A DNA stretch of 20,868 nucleotides from JADJPL01 sp041183125 (GCA_041183125.1 JBEGMH010000014.1:1-20868), one strand, 5' to 3'. Positions 7,657 through 17,040 are shown, counted from the stretch's first letter. Made by a program: numbers and translations. The notes: generated by a model from the sequence alone, not told the origin.

Positions 7657-8718
7657 CTAGTTCCCAGCATCCGGTTTGACCGTGCTTGACTGGGCATCCT
7701 GGCGGTCAAAGCGCTTCACCTTGGCCCTGCTCTTCAGGGGGATGTAGCGGTAGGGGCGCTCCTGGATGTCGGTGATGAGCGAGTCGGTGCGCTGCCCTAA
7801 CCCGCTGAGGTCTTCGTAGAGTTTTTCGTCGTGCAGGAGTTTGCCGAGGGAGCCTTTGCCCTCGTTCACATCGGCCATGATGGTGTTGATGCCACTGAAC
7901 GTTTGATCGGCGGATTGGACCGTTTTTTTCAACCCACCTAGGGTAGCATCGAGTTCGGCCATGGTTTTTTCGAGGTTGACCTTGTCGAGCTGTCCGCTGA
8001 ATTTCTCGGCATTGGCGATGAGGCTGCTGATACGGGCATTGCTGGCCGCGATATTCTGGCTGATGCTGCGCATGTTCCGCAGAGAACCTGCAATATCGCC
8101 TGAGGAGCTGGCCATGAGCGCGTCAAGCTGCGCGGTGGAATGGTTGAGGTTGGCCAGGGTGCCCTGTAGGTTGCGCAGGCTTTCGGCCAGGGGGCCCTGG
8201 GCGTCTTTGCTCAGGAGCTGCTGGTTCAGGGAGTCCAATATGTTTTTCAAACCGGATTGTACGATAGACAGATAGGTGTTGAGCTCATCCGGGCTGACCA
8301 TAGAGCCCAGCATCCCGAAAACCCTTCCCTGGATATAATCCCCGCTTTGGGCACAATCCTCGCCGCTACAAGCAGCTTGGTAGCGGAGCGCTACCGACTT
8401 CCCGCCCATAAACCCTTCTTCCCGAAGTTCCGCTAAGGTGTTTTTGGGGATACGGACGTCCTTCTCCAGGCTCAGGGTGACCAATACGTTGTCTTTGCTC
8501 ATCACGGGCTGTATTTCAGAGACGAAGCCTACCTGCACCCCGTTTATCGTGACCGGGGTGGACAATTTCAAAAGGCTCACGTTGTCGTATTCAACATAGT
8601 AAATGTTGGAGCGTTTCAGCAGGTTTCTGCCTTGGATGAACTTGTAGCCCCAAAAGGCCAGGGATAATGCGATGGCGGCGAGCAGGCCAATTTTTACTTC
8701 GTTGGAAAAAATTTTCAT
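7657..8718 (-). CDS. MCE/MlaD-family lipid-transport protein
   Basis: 353 residues. One N-terminal membrane anchor (VKIGLLAAIALSLAFWGYKF, about 8-27) precedes a single MCE domain (about 37-115; YDNVSLLKLSTPVTINGVQVGFV), followed by a long helical, coiled-coil-like region (about 155-320) rich in Leu, Ser, Asn and Asp heptads. MCE proteins form hexamers that carry phospholipids across the periplasm. The coiled-coil tail suggests a needle-like extension as in other long MCE proteins. A TTG start at 8760 is possible, but the ATG at 8718 gives the normal MKxFSNEVKIG start. It follows the amidase gene by 101 bases, which contain an exact TAnnTTTG element. No dedicated MlaE/MlaF partner is in the window. 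Confidence 0.88.
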   Translation of the reverse strand: MKIFSNEVKIGLLAAIALSLAFWGYKFIQGRNLLKRSNIYYVEYDNVSLLKLSTPVTINGVQVGFVSEIQPVMSKDNVLVTLSLEKDVRIPKNTLAELREEGFMGGKSVALRYQAACSGEDCAQSGDYIQGRVFGMLGSMVSPDELNTYLSIVQSGLKNILDSLNQQLLSKDAQGPLAESLRNLQGTLANLNHSTAQLDALMASSSGDIAGSLRNMRSISQNIAASNARISSLIANAEKFSGQLDKVNLEKTMAELDATLGGLKKTVQSADQTFSGINTIMADVNEGKGSLGKLLHDEKLYEDLSGLGQRTDSLITDIQERPYRYIPLKSRAKVKRFDRQDAQSSTVKPDAGN

Positions 8719-8765
8719 TTTCAAGGTATTGTGCCATTGGTGGCGGAGAAACGCGAACAATCGCG

Positions 8766-8773
8766 CAAAGTTA
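8766..8773 (-). promoter_or_regulatory. Candidate -7 promoter element of the MCE gene
   Basis: The minus strand reads TAACTTTG, an exact match to the Bacteroidota -7 consensus TAnnTTTG, 47 bases before the MCE start codon and inside the amidase-MCE gap. No matching TTTG is seen about 20 bases upstream, so the -33 half is weak or absent. The same octamer occurs before ilvD. Confidence 0.4.
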
Positions 8774-8819
8774 TACCAGAATTTGCAGAATACGGCGAAA
8801 ACAGCGCATAGATTGGCGC

Positions 8820-10094
8820 TTATTCCTGCATTTTCCGGGCGAGCTCAAGCGAAATCCGCTGGCCGTTTTGGTACGCTACAATGAAAGCGTCCCGGAACCC
8901 GGCTGACTTGAGCTTTTCAAGGGCACTACTGGCCCCCTTTACGTCCGGGAAAGACTGGGTGCGGTATTTGTACCATTTGTCTTCTTGTACCGATTCAATG
9001 GGAAAAGGAGCTTTCGAAAAGCGGTTGCTCATACCAACGGGGCTCGAGACGGCGGCGACTTGCACATAAAATTGAACGCTGCTGCCGGGTAAGGCCCCCG
9101 TGCGATCCGTCGTCCGGTTTTTCGGGGGGATATTTAGGTTGAAAGGCATGCTGCCCCCGGTAGCGGGGGCTGTAGCAGGGCTGGTTTCCCGGGTAGGGTA
9201 GGCGTTGGACGTGAACACCGGGGCAGCAGGCTTCGCTGCTGTCGCGTAGGGGGCTAAGGCAGATTTATATTGTGAAAACGCATGTTTGATGGCATCTGCA
9301 ATTTTTATTTGGCCATTTTCGCTTCCTATGAAATTTTCTTCGCCAATATTGGTTAGGAACCCGGTTTCGATGAGTACACTGGGCATAGCTGTCGCTTTGA
9401 GTACCATAAAGCCTGCTTGTTTGACCCCTCTGCTTTTGCGCTGGGCCCTGGTTTTCAAGGCTTCTTCAACCAGGGTGGCAAAATCAATGCTTTGTTCCAA
9501 ATACGCGTTTTGGTACATGCTCAGCAAGATGTGGCCCTCCGGTGAGTTGGGGTCGAAATCGTAGTTCTGCTCATAGTTTTCTTCCAATAGGATGGAGGCG
9601 TTCTCCCTTTTGGCCACCTGTAGGTTGAATTCCGCCGTGTGCAGCCCCATGACGTAGGTTTCGCTCCCATACGTCGCCGAGCCGCCTGCCGGCATAGCAT
9701 TGCAGTGTATAGAAATAAACAGATCGGCATTGTTGCGGTTGGCAATCGCCGCGCGTTCGTGCAGGGGGATAAAAACATCGCGATCCCGGGTCAGCACGAC
9801 CTGGACCTCCGGGTGGTCTTTTCGAATCGCATCGGCCAAAAGCAGGGCTATCTGGAGGGTGATCGTCTTTTCTTTCGAGTAGGCACCGGAGCAGCCGGGG
9901 TCGTGCCCGCCATGTCCGGCATCTATAACGACCGTTTTAATGGTATTTCCTTTTTTTGCAGGCCATTGTTTGATAACTTTGCCCGGCTTTGCCAACGGCA
10001 AGGGCAGAGGGGCTAGGTGGCAAAAAGCGGTGGGCGCAAGCGCAAACAGGCAAACCATCGCAGAAATCCGGAAAAAACGCAGTAATGTGTTCAT
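8820..10094 (-). CDS. N-acetylmuramoyl-L-alanine amidase (Amidase_3) with C-terminal SPOR domain
   Basis: 424 residues. It cuts the amide bond between MurNAc and L-Ala in peptidoglycan, probably at division sites. A signal peptide (about 1-25; RISAMVCLFALAPTAFC) precedes a full Amidase_3 zinc domain: H61 in VVIDAGHGGHDPG, E75 in SKEKTI, H130 in LFISIHCNA and the catalytic E243 in VLIETGFLTN. Loop residues 165-205 resemble the helix that blocks the active site in regulated amidases. A Pro/Ala/Thr-rich linker (about 280-335) leads to a SPOR domain (about 339-410; QFYVQVAAVSS), which binds denuded glycan at the septum. It is divergent from lptD across 80 bases and upstream of the MCE gene, an arrangement I recall as common in Bacteroidota. 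Confidence 0.93.
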   Translation of the reverse strand: MNTLLRFFRISAMVCLFALAPTAFCHLAPLPLPLAKPGKVIKQWPAKKGNTIKTVVIDAGHGGHDPGCSGAYSKEKTITLQIALLLADAIRKDHPEVQVVLTRDRDVFIPLHERAAIANRNNADLFISIHCNAMPAGGSATYGSETYVMGLHTAEFNLQVAKRENASILLEENYEQNYDFDPNSPEGHILLSMYQNAYLEQSIDFATLVEEALKTRAQRKSRGVKQAGFMVLKATAMPSVLIETGFLTNIGEENFIGSENGQIKIADAIKHAFSQYKSALAPYATAAKPAAPVFTSNAYPTRETSPATAPATGGSMPFNLNIPPKNRTTDRTGALPGSSVQFYVQVAAVSSPVGMSNRFSKAPFPIESVQEDKWYKYRTQSFPDVKGASSALEKLKSAGFRDAFIVAYQNGQRISLELARKMQE

Positions 10095-10174
10095 GCTTAC
10101 TTGGCTTTTTTGGAAAACGGGGAAAAGGGAAGGAGGCAGTACGCCGTTTCTATTGGTACAACACTTGGCTACTC

Positions 10175-12940
10175 ATGCAAAATAACATATTAAATCTCTT
10201 GAAAACAAACGCTCTTTTCCTGCTTTTTTGTTTGATAGGAGGTGGAAGACTTGCATGGGCCCAGGAAGCCAGGCCACCGCTTCCCCAAGATACGTTGCCC
10301 CGACTGGTCAATGACACGCTCCTCCTGCCCGGGGATGCTATCCGGCTCAGCAAAGACTCCCTGGACGAGGAAGTCACCTACGGCGCTCGCGACTCCATCG
10401 TGCTGGACAACGACCTCAAAAAAGTCTTCCTGTTTGGGGGTGCCCATGTCGAATATACCGATATCTCCCTCAAAGCAGCGTACATCGAACTCGACCTCGA
10501 AAACAATGAGGTATATGCCGAAGCAAGGCCCGATAGCAGCGGCTACCCTGCCGGGGTGCCCGAGTTTACCCAGGGGGAACAGGTGTTCCAGGCCCAACGT
10601 ATGCGCTATAATTTTAAAACGGGCAAAGGGATTGTCTATGACGTGACCACCCAACAAAATGACGTCGTGGTGCACGGGGGCAAAACGAAATTTGTGGGCG
10701 GGGATAAAAAAGACAGTACCTCCAACGATGTACTTTACAGCCAGGATGCCTTGTTCACCACCTGTAATGCAGAGCACCCGCACTTTGGGATACGGAGCCA
10801 AAAGCAAAAAGTAGTGCCCGACAAACTCGTCATCGTCGGCCCTTCCCAGTTGGAGATCATGGATATCCCCACACCCCTGTGGCTGCCTTTTGGTTTTTTT
10901 CCCATCAATAAAAGCACGCGTTCCACTGGGTTGCTCTTTCCAAAAGACTATGAGTACTCCAACCAATGGGGCTTCGGACTGCGCGACGTGGGCTGGTTTT
11001 TCCCCTTGGGCGAGCACTTCAACCTGGCCCTGCGCTCGGATATCTACCTGCGCGGAACCTGGGGGGTCAACGCGTCTTCCGATTACCGGAAACGATACAA
11101 ATACAGCGGCAACTTCCGCCTGGGCTTCGATTCGAGAAAAGTGGAAGACCTGCAGACGGGCTTGTTCGACCGCACGAAATCGGTCTCGATCAACTGGTCG
11201 CACCGCCAGGAACCCGCTGCGCACCCGAGCGCACGGTTCGGGGGCTCTATCAATATCCAGACCAACAACTATCAAAACCGGGTGTTCAACGACGCGCAAA
11301 ACGTCCTCAACTCCCAGTTGAACTCTAATATGAGCTTCGATAAGTCCTGGCCCGGGAAACCTTATAACTTTTCCGCGAGCTTTAACCACAGCCAAAACCG
11401 CCTCACCCGGGCCGTGACCATCAATTTTCCCGATTTCCGCTTCCTGACCCAGTCCTTGTACCCGTTTAAACAAAAAAATAGGGCAGGGGAGGAGAAGTGG
11501 TACGAAACCATCGTCCTGCGCTATTCCGGCGAAGCCCGCAACCGCTTCGAAGCAACCGATACGACCTTGTTCACCAATGCTACCCTCGACAATGCCCGCT
11601 TTGGGGCAAAGCACGATGTCAGCGCCAGTACCTCTTTCAAAGTACTCAAGTACTTCAACCTGAACCCCAACGTCACGTATCGGGAAGTGTGGCAGTGGAG
11701 CACGATCGAAAAAGACTTTGACCCACAGCCTAAAGTGCGCGTGGACACGGTATATAGCCCCGACCGCACCCAGTACCAGGTGAAATACGATACGCTGGCG
11801 TTCGGCTCCCAGTTTATAGATACCTTGCGTGGCTTCCGGGCCTTCCGGGAGTTTTCTACCGCGCTGAGCCTGAACACGCGCTTGTTCGGGACGATGAATT
11901 TTGGAAAAAACTTTTTCCTGCGCAGCATCCGCCATGAACTCCGCCCCAGCGTCTCCCTCATCTACTCCCCCAACTACCTCAGCCCTACCCTGGGGTATTA
12001 CGACGAAGTACAGCGCGATTACCGCGACCCGAACCTGCTGGACCGATACTCCATCTTCGATGGCGGGATATACGGCGCCCCTCCTGCCTCCGGCCAGCAA
12101 ATGGCCCTGGGCTACTCCCTGAACAACATCTTCCAGGCTAAAGTACAGGGCCGGCAGGATACCGTCGCTAAAAAGATAAAACTCATAGACAACCTCGTGG
12201 TAAGCGGTAGCTATAACTTCGCCGCAGACTCGCTGCGCTTTAGCCCGGTCAGCATCAGTACGACCGCCCGATTCTTCAAAGGGATTACTACTATGGGCTT
12301 TTTCGCCGTGGCCGATCCCTATATCACCGATGCCAATGGGCGTAGAATCAATACTACCGTCTGGGCAGACCGCCAGCGCCTCTTGCGCCTCGACAATGCC
12401 TCTATCCGCTTTAACTCCCAGTTGACCGTGGGCAAATTGCGCGCATTGCTGCAAGGTACCGAGGAAAAAGTAGTGGAAAAGGTAAATTACAACCAACCAG
12501 CCTCATCCGTCCCCGACGACGAGGAAGGCGAACAACCCGGCGAAACACCAAAAGAACCCGAAGAAACAGAAGCCGACCTCTGGTCTTTGTTCGAAAATTT
12601 CAGCATCTCACACAATATTGACTTCAGTTGGCAGACCGGCACCGATGGGGTCGCCCGCTTTAGGGTGGGAAGCAATTCCCTCAACTGTTCGGGAAATATC
12701 CCGCTGACCAAAAAGTGGGCCATCACCGTCGGCAACTTTGGCTATGACTTCACCAACCAGGGCCTGAGCTATCCTTCTTTTGGCATCGCCCGCGACCTGC
12801 ACTGCTGGACAATGGACTTCAACTGGCAACCCCAGCGCGGTACCTACAGCTTTAATATCCGGGTAAAACCAGGTTCCCTGGACTTCATCAAAATACCCTA
12901 CCAGCGAAACAACGCCGATGCGCTGAGAGGAGCGTTTTGA
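10175..12940 (+). CDS. lptD: LPS-assembly protein LptD (Bacteroidota type)
   Basis: 921 residues. An outer-membrane protein that inserts lipopolysaccharide into the outer leaflet. Signal peptide about 1-30 (hydrophobic NALFLLFCLIGGG, cleavage after WAQ). Residues about 45-185 form the periplasmic OstA/LptA-like domain (LDNDLKKVFLFGGAHVEY). The barrel part starts with family signatures PTPLWLPFGFFPI and STGLLFP, and ends with an aromatic-rich strand. An acidic loop at about 775-800 (DDEEGEQPGETPKEPEE) is likely extracellular. The mature protein has only three cysteines: C197, C838 and C877. The frame is open back to 9989, but the ATG at 10175 supplies the signal peptide and clears the divergent amidase gene. 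It converges on ilvN with a 22-base gap and no visible terminator. Confidence 0.9.
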   Translation: MQNNILNLLKTNALFLLFCLIGGGRLAWAQEARPPLPQDTLPRLVNDTLLLPGDAIRLSKDSLDEEVTYGARDSIVLDNDLKKVFLFGGAHVEYTDISLKAAYIELDLENNEVYAEARPDSSGYPAGVPEFTQGEQVFQAQRMRYNFKTGKGIVYDVTTQQNDVVVHGGKTKFVGGDKKDSTSNDVLYSQDALFTTCNAEHPHFGIRSQKQKVVPDKLVIVGPSQLEIMDIPTPLWLPFGFFPINKSTRSTGLLFPKDYEYSNQWGFGLRDVGWFFPLGEHFNLALRSDIYLRGTWGVNASSDYRKRYKYSGNFRLGFDSRKVEDLQTGLFDRTKSVSINWSHRQEPAAHPSARFGGSINIQTNNYQNRVFNDAQNVLNSQLNSNMSFDKSWPGKPYNFSASFNHSQNRLTRAVTINFPDFRFLTQSLYPFKQKNRAGEEKWYETIVLRYSGEARNRFEATDTTLFTNATLDNARFGAKHDVSASTSFKVLKYFNLNPNVTYREVWQWSTIEKDFDPQPKVRVDTVYSPDRTQYQVKYDTLAFGSQFIDTLRGFRAFREFSTALSLNTRLFGTMNFGKNFFLRSIRHELRPSVSLIYSPNYLSPTLGYYDEVQRDYRDPNLLDRYSIFDGGIYGAPPASGQQMALGYSLNNIFQAKVQGRQDTVAKKIKLIDNLVVSGSYNFAADSLRFSPVSISTTARFFKGITTMGFFAVADPYITDANGRRINTTVWADRQRLLRLDNASIRFNSQLTVGKLRALLQGTEEKVVEKVNYNQPASSVPDDEEGEQPGETPKEPEETEADLWSLFENFSISHNIDFSWQTGTDGVARFRVGSNSLNCSGNIPLTKKWAITVGNFGYDFTNQGLSYPSFGIARDLHCWTMDFNWQPQRGTYSFNIRVKPGSLDFIKIPYQRNNADALRGAF

Positions 12941-12962
12941 CAGACGGGCCTCTTGGTTGTGT

Positions 12963-13502
12963 TCATCCTTCCTGTACCGCCTGTTCTTCCAGTGACTTCA
13001 GGTATTTGTTAAGGCGCTCCATGGGCCTGGGAATAGCTACCCGGCCCGAACGGACAAACTCGTAAATGCCCAATTCTTTCAAATCGGCCAACAACTCCTC
13101 CGTTTCCACGGGGTGCCCGGTCTTCTCTATGACGATATATTCCGGTTCGATCTCCAGGATCCGGGCGTTGTACTTGCGAATCAGGTGCTCCAAGCGCGTC
13201 CCCTTGGTAAAAATAGACGTGGGTACTTTATACAGCGCGATTTCCTGGAAAACCGTTTCGTCGTTTTCGTAATAAAAGGCTTTGAGTACGTCCACCTGCT
13301 TTTCCAACTGAGCCACCAGCTTTTGCACCATGTCTTCCGTCACATGTACGACGATCGTAAAGCGGTGTATGCCCGGCATGGACGACTTGGACGTAGTCAG
13401 GCTTTCGACATTGACATGCCGACGGGTAAAAATAGATACGACGCGGGAGAGCAGGCCCGTCTGGTTTTCTGTAAAAACGGTCAAGGTATATTCTCTAGGC
13501 AT
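12963..13502 (-). CDS. ilvN: Acetolactate synthase small (regulatory) subunit
   Basis: 179 residues. An N-terminal ACT domain (about 4-75) begins YTLTVFTENQTGLLSRVVSIF and contains NVESLTTSKS, the valine-binding pattern of IlvN/IlvH. A second, ACT-like C-terminal half follows (about 85-165; FQEIALYKVP, then YIVIEKTGHPVETEELL), as in the long IlvH-type small subunits. It stimulates the large subunit and confers feedback inhibition by valine. It starts 11 bases after ilvB ends, as expected for tight co-expression with its partner. It is the last gene of the ilvD-ilvB-ilvN operon and converges on lptD. Confidence 0.95.
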   Translation of the reverse strand: MPREYTLTVFTENQTGLLSRVVSIFTRRHVNVESLTTSKSSMPGIHRFTIVVHVTEDMVQKLVAQLEKQVDVLKAFYYENDETVFQEIALYKVPTSIFTKGTRLEHLIRKYNARILEIEPEYIVIEKTGHPVETEELLADLKELGIYEFVRSGRVAIPRPMERLNKYLKSLEEQAVQEG

Positions 13503-13513
13503 AGAAGCAGGAT

Positions 13514-15271
13514 TTAACCGTGGTGTTCCAATACGATTTCGTCAACAGCCGCACCGGCAGGCACCATGGGGAACACGTTGTCCTCCTTGAGCACCTGTAC
13601 ATGCAGGAGATAGGGGCCAGCGTGGGCTAACATTTCAGCCACGGCGTCCTTGAGCTCCTCTACATGGGTGATTTTGCGACCAGGCACCCCAAAACCTTCT
13701 GCAATCTTGATGAAATCCGGGTTCTGAAGCTCCACGGCAGAATAGCGGCGCTCGAAGAAGAGTTGCTGCCACTGGCGTACCATGCCGAGAAAGTTATTGT
13801 CGAGCAGGACGATTTTTACCCCTACGTTCCACTGCGCGCACATGCCGAGCTCCTGGATCGTCATCTGGAAGCCCCCATCGCCAATAAAAGCAACCACCTC
13901 TTTGTCGGGGCGCGCCACCTTTGCCCCAAACGCAGCGGGAAGGCCATAGCCCATCGTACCGGCCCCACCGCTGGACACCCACTGGTTGGTATCCCGAAAT
14001 ACGTAATACCGCGCGGCAATCATCTGGTGCTGCCCTACATCCGTCGCCACAATCGCCTGCCCTGCGGTCTGGTCCGAAACCTCTTTGACCACCATGGGCA
14101 TTTTGATCTGGCCGTCTTCGGAGGGCTGCATGTCTTTTTGAATGACCTTTTCCCACTCAACCGAAGCACAATGTTGAAAGCTGGCCACCCATTCCGGGTA
14201 GGATTTTTGCTCCAGCAGGGGGATGAGCCGCTGGAGTACTTGCTTGGCATCGCCCAGGATAGGTACGTGGGCCCGGACATTCTTGTTGATCTCAGCAGGG
14301 TCTATTTCAATATGGATCACTTTCGCCTGTTTGGCGTAGCTGTCCAGGCGGCCCGTGACGCGGTCGTCAAAACGCATCCCTATGGCAATCAAGACATCAC
14401 ATTCGTTTTGTTTGATGTTTGGACCGTAGTTCCCGTGCATGCCGAGCATGCCCATGTTGAGCGGGTGGTCGCTGGGTAGGGACGATAAGCCGTGTATGGT
14501 GGACCCAACGGGTATCCCTGTTTTTTCTACAAAGGTACGGAACTCCTCCTGGGCATGGGCAATTTGGATCCCATGGCCGGCTAAGATCATCGGCTTGCTC
14601 GCGTTGTTGATCAGCTCAGCTGCATCCGCTATGGCTTCAGGGTCAATTTTAGGCAGCGGATGGTAGCTGCGGATATAGGTTCTTTTTTCGTACGCAAAAT
14701 CGAACTTCTCTACCTGCGCGTTCTTGGTAATATCCACTACGACGGGGCCCGGCCGCCCGGAATTGGCGATGAAGAAGGCTTTTGCCATCACCTCCGGGAT
14801 TTCCGCGGCCCGGGTAACCTGATAGTTCCACTTGGTTACGGGGATGGTACAGTTGATCACATCCGTTTCCTGAAACGCATCGGTACCCAGGAGGTGCGCT
14901 CCTACCTGACCGGTGATGCACACCAGCGGGGTAGAGTCCAGGTGGGCATCGCTCAGTCCGGTAATGAGGTTCGTGGCTCCGGGACCCGAAGTGGCCAGGC
15001 AGACACCGGTTTTTCGGGTGACGCGGGCAAATCCCTCAGCAGCATGGATAGCCCCTTGCTCGTGGCGGGGCAGGATGTGCGTAAGCTGGTCCTGGTAGTG
15101 GAACAGGGCGTCGTACACTGGCATGATAGCCCCGCCGGGGTATCCGAAAATAGTATCTATACCTTCGTATATCAGGCACTTGAGTACCGCTTCCGCCCCG
15201 CTGATATATTCTGTTTCCAACGGGGTTTCCGTAGAATGGCCCAAGGGTATCTGCTGAGAAATTTGGTTCAT
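13514..15271 (-). CDS. ilvB: Acetolactate synthase large (catalytic) subunit
   Basis: 585 residues. A thiamine-diphosphate enzyme that condenses pyruvate with pyruvate or 2-oxobutyrate. The catalytic glutamate is E71 in PRHEQGAIHAAEG; the FAD-containing central domain spans about 200-340; the ThDP/Mg2+ motif runs from G464-D465-G466 (IGDGGFQM) to N492-N493 (LLDNN). The N-terminal 20 residues are a variable extension before the conserved SGAEAVLKCLIYEG. It starts at an ATG 39 bases after ilvD and is followed 11 bases later by ilvN. No Shine-Dalgarno is visible; the start is preceded by A/T-rich sequence. Confidence 0.96.
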   Translation of the reverse strand: MNQISQQIPLGHSTETPLETEYISGAEAVLKCLIYEGIDTIFGYPGGAIMPVYDALFHYQDQLTHILPRHEQGAIHAAEGFARVTRKTGVCLATSGPGATNLITGLSDAHLDSTPLVCITGQVGAHLLGTDAFQETDVINCTIPVTKWNYQVTRAAEIPEVMAKAFFIANSGRPGPVVVDITKNAQVEKFDFAYEKRTYIRSYHPLPKIDPEAIADAAELINNASKPMILAGHGIQIAHAQEEFRTFVEKTGIPVGSTIHGLSSLPSDHPLNMGMLGMHGNYGPNIKQNECDVLIAIGMRFDDRVTGRLDSYAKQAKVIHIEIDPAEINKNVRAHVPILGDAKQVLQRLIPLLEQKSYPEWVASFQHCASVEWEKVIQKDMQPSEDGQIKMPMVVKEVSDQTAGQAIVATDVGQHQMIAARYYVFRDTNQWVSSGGAGTMGYGLPAAFGAKVARPDKEVVAFIGDGGFQMTIQELGMCAQWNVGVKIVLLDNNFLGMVRQWQQLFFERRYSAVELQNPDFIKIAEGFGVPGRKITHVEELKDAVAEMLAHAGPYLLHVQVLKEDNVFPMVPAGAAVDEIVLEHHG

Positions 15272-15310
15272 AACATTTAGGTTTGGTGAGGCTAAAGCAA
15301 ACGTATTGGT

Positions 15311-16990
15311 CTAGAATTCATCGGTGACGCATCCCTGGCTGGCAGAGGAAACGAGATGGGCATATTTGCGCAACTGCCCTTTTTCGGCAGGAATGGGCGG
15401 CGCGCTCCACCGGGCGCGGCGCTCGGCAATGACATCGTCGCTCAAGCGTACGTCCATAGTATTGTTTACGGTGTCTATGGATATCCAGTCGCCGTTTTCG
15501 ACCAGGCCGATTAGTCCGCCCGTCTGTGCTTCCGGGGTGATATGGCCTACGACAAATCCGTGGGTGCCCCCGCTAAAGCGCCCATCGGTGATGAGCGCTA
15601 CCTTGTCGCCCAGGCCTTCTCCCATGATCGCGGAAGTCGGTTTGAGCATCTCAGGCATGCCCGGCCCGCCCTTGGGGCCGCAGTAGCGGATGACCACTAC
15701 CTCGCCCGCCTTGATTTGCTTGGCGACAATAGCGGCATTGGCAGCATCCTCACTGTCGAATACGTGGGCCGGGCCTTCAAATTTTTCCCCTTCTTTTCCG
15801 GTAATCTTGGCCACAGAGCCTTCTGCAGCCAGGTTGCCGTACAGGATTTGGATATGCCCTGTCTCTTTGATCGGGTTGCTGAAGGGGCGGATGATGGTCT
15901 GCCCTTCTTGCAAGGCAGGTACCTCCGCCAGGTTTTGAGCTATGGTATTGCCCGTAACGGTCAGGCAGTCTCCGTGCAGGAACCCTGCTTCCAGCAGCAT
16001 TTTCATGACCGCGGGAACGCCGCCGATGTTGTACAGGTCTTCCATCACGTATTTCCCACTGGGTTTGAGGTCTGCCAGGAAAGGAGTACGGTCGCTGATG
16101 CGCTGGAAATCGTCTATGGTGAGGGGAACGCCGACGGCTTTCGCCATGGCAATCAGGTGGAGCACGGCGTTGGTAGAGCCCCCTAAAATCGTGATGACGG
16201 TAATGGCATTCTCAAACGCCTCACGGGTCATGATGTCGCGGGGCTTTAGGTCGCGTTCCATCAACAAGCGCATGGCAGCCCCCACACGGGCACATTCTTC
16301 GCGCTTGGCCGGACTGTTGGCAGGTATAGAGGAGTTGAAAGGAAGGCTCATGCCCATCGCTTCAATAGCAGAGGCCATGGTGTTGGCAGTGTACATGCCC
16401 CCACAAGCACCCGGTCCCGGGCACGCATTCCGAATGACCGCCTGAAAGTCTTCTTCTTCGATGGCCCCGGCGATCTTTTGGCCCAGCGCCTCAAAGGCAG
16501 AAATGATGTCCAGCTTTTTGCCCGCGTGGCAGCCCGGACTGATGGTTCCCCCATAAAACAGCAGGGAAGGACGGTTCAACCGACCCAGGGCAATCATCGC
16601 CCCCGGCATGTTTTTGTCGCACCCGGTGACGGCGACTACGCCATCGTACCACTGCGCGGATACTACCGTCTCAATAGAATCGGCGATGACGTCTCTCGAG
16701 GGAAGCGAAAAACGCATGCCCGGGGTTCCCATGGAGATACCGTCGCTGACCCCGATCGTATGGAAAATAAGCCCTACCAAATCGCTGGGCTGCATGCCCT
16801 CTTTTATCCACTGGGAAAGCTGGTTGAGGTGCATGTTGCAGGTATTGCCTTCCCAGCCATTGCTGGCAATGCCTACTTGCCCTTTCTGCATATCCGCCTC
16901 ACTGAGGCCAATCCCATAAAGCATAGCCTGTGCAGCCGGTTGCGTGCGGTCTTGCGTGATGCGCTTACTGTATTTGTTGAGTCCCTGCAT
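15311..16990 (-). CDS. ilvD: Dihydroxy-acid dehydratase
   Basis: 559 residues. Dehydrates 2,3-dihydroxy acids to 2-keto acids, the third step of valine and isoleucine synthesis. The three conserved cluster cysteines are C51 (EGNTCNMH), C124 (VTGCDKNMPG) and C196 (GPGACGGMYTANTM); their spacing matches the type with three Cys ligands and a [2Fe-2S] cluster. The C-terminal catalytic serine region is ALITDGRFSGGTHGFVVGH. First gene of ilvD-ilvB-ilvN, with two exact TAnnTTTG elements 50 and about 130 bases upstream. It is not directly coupled to the upstream barrel gene (185-base gap). Length and motifs are standard. Confidence 0.96.
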   Translation of the reverse strand: MQGLNKYSKRITQDRTQPAAQAMLYGIGLSEADMQKGQVGIASNGWEGNTCNMHLNQLSQWIKEGMQPSDLVGLIFHTIGVSDGISMGTPGMRFSLPSRDVIADSIETVVSAQWYDGVVAVTGCDKNMPGAMIALGRLNRPSLLFYGGTISPGCHAGKKLDIISAFEALGQKIAGAIEEEDFQAVIRNACPGPGACGGMYTANTMASAIEAMGMSLPFNSSIPANSPAKREECARVGAAMRLLMERDLKPRDIMTREAFENAITVITILGGSTNAVLHLIAMAKAVGVPLTIDDFQRISDRTPFLADLKPSGKYVMEDLYNIGGVPAVMKMLLEAGFLHGDCLTVTGNTIAQNLAEVPALQEGQTIIRPFSNPIKETGHIQILYGNLAAEGSVAKITGKEGEKFEGPAHVFDSEDAANAAIVAKQIKAGEVVVIRYCGPKGGPGMPEMLKPTSAIMGEGLGDKVALITDGRFSGGTHGFVVGHITPEAQTGGLIGLVENGDWISIDTVNNTMDVRLSDDVIAERRARWSAPPIPAEKGQLRKYAHLVSSASQGCVTDEF

Positions 16991-17040
16991 AAAAAATTCT
17001 GTAAAGAATAAGATGATCTATGTTCTCCTACAATATCCTT

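Noticed and set aside
10190..12496. A 768-codon open frame antisense to lptD
   Set aside because: Very long, but it mirrors the lptD frame, has no domain-like motifs, and similar antisense frames occur over ilvC and ilvB. It is a by-product of codon bias.
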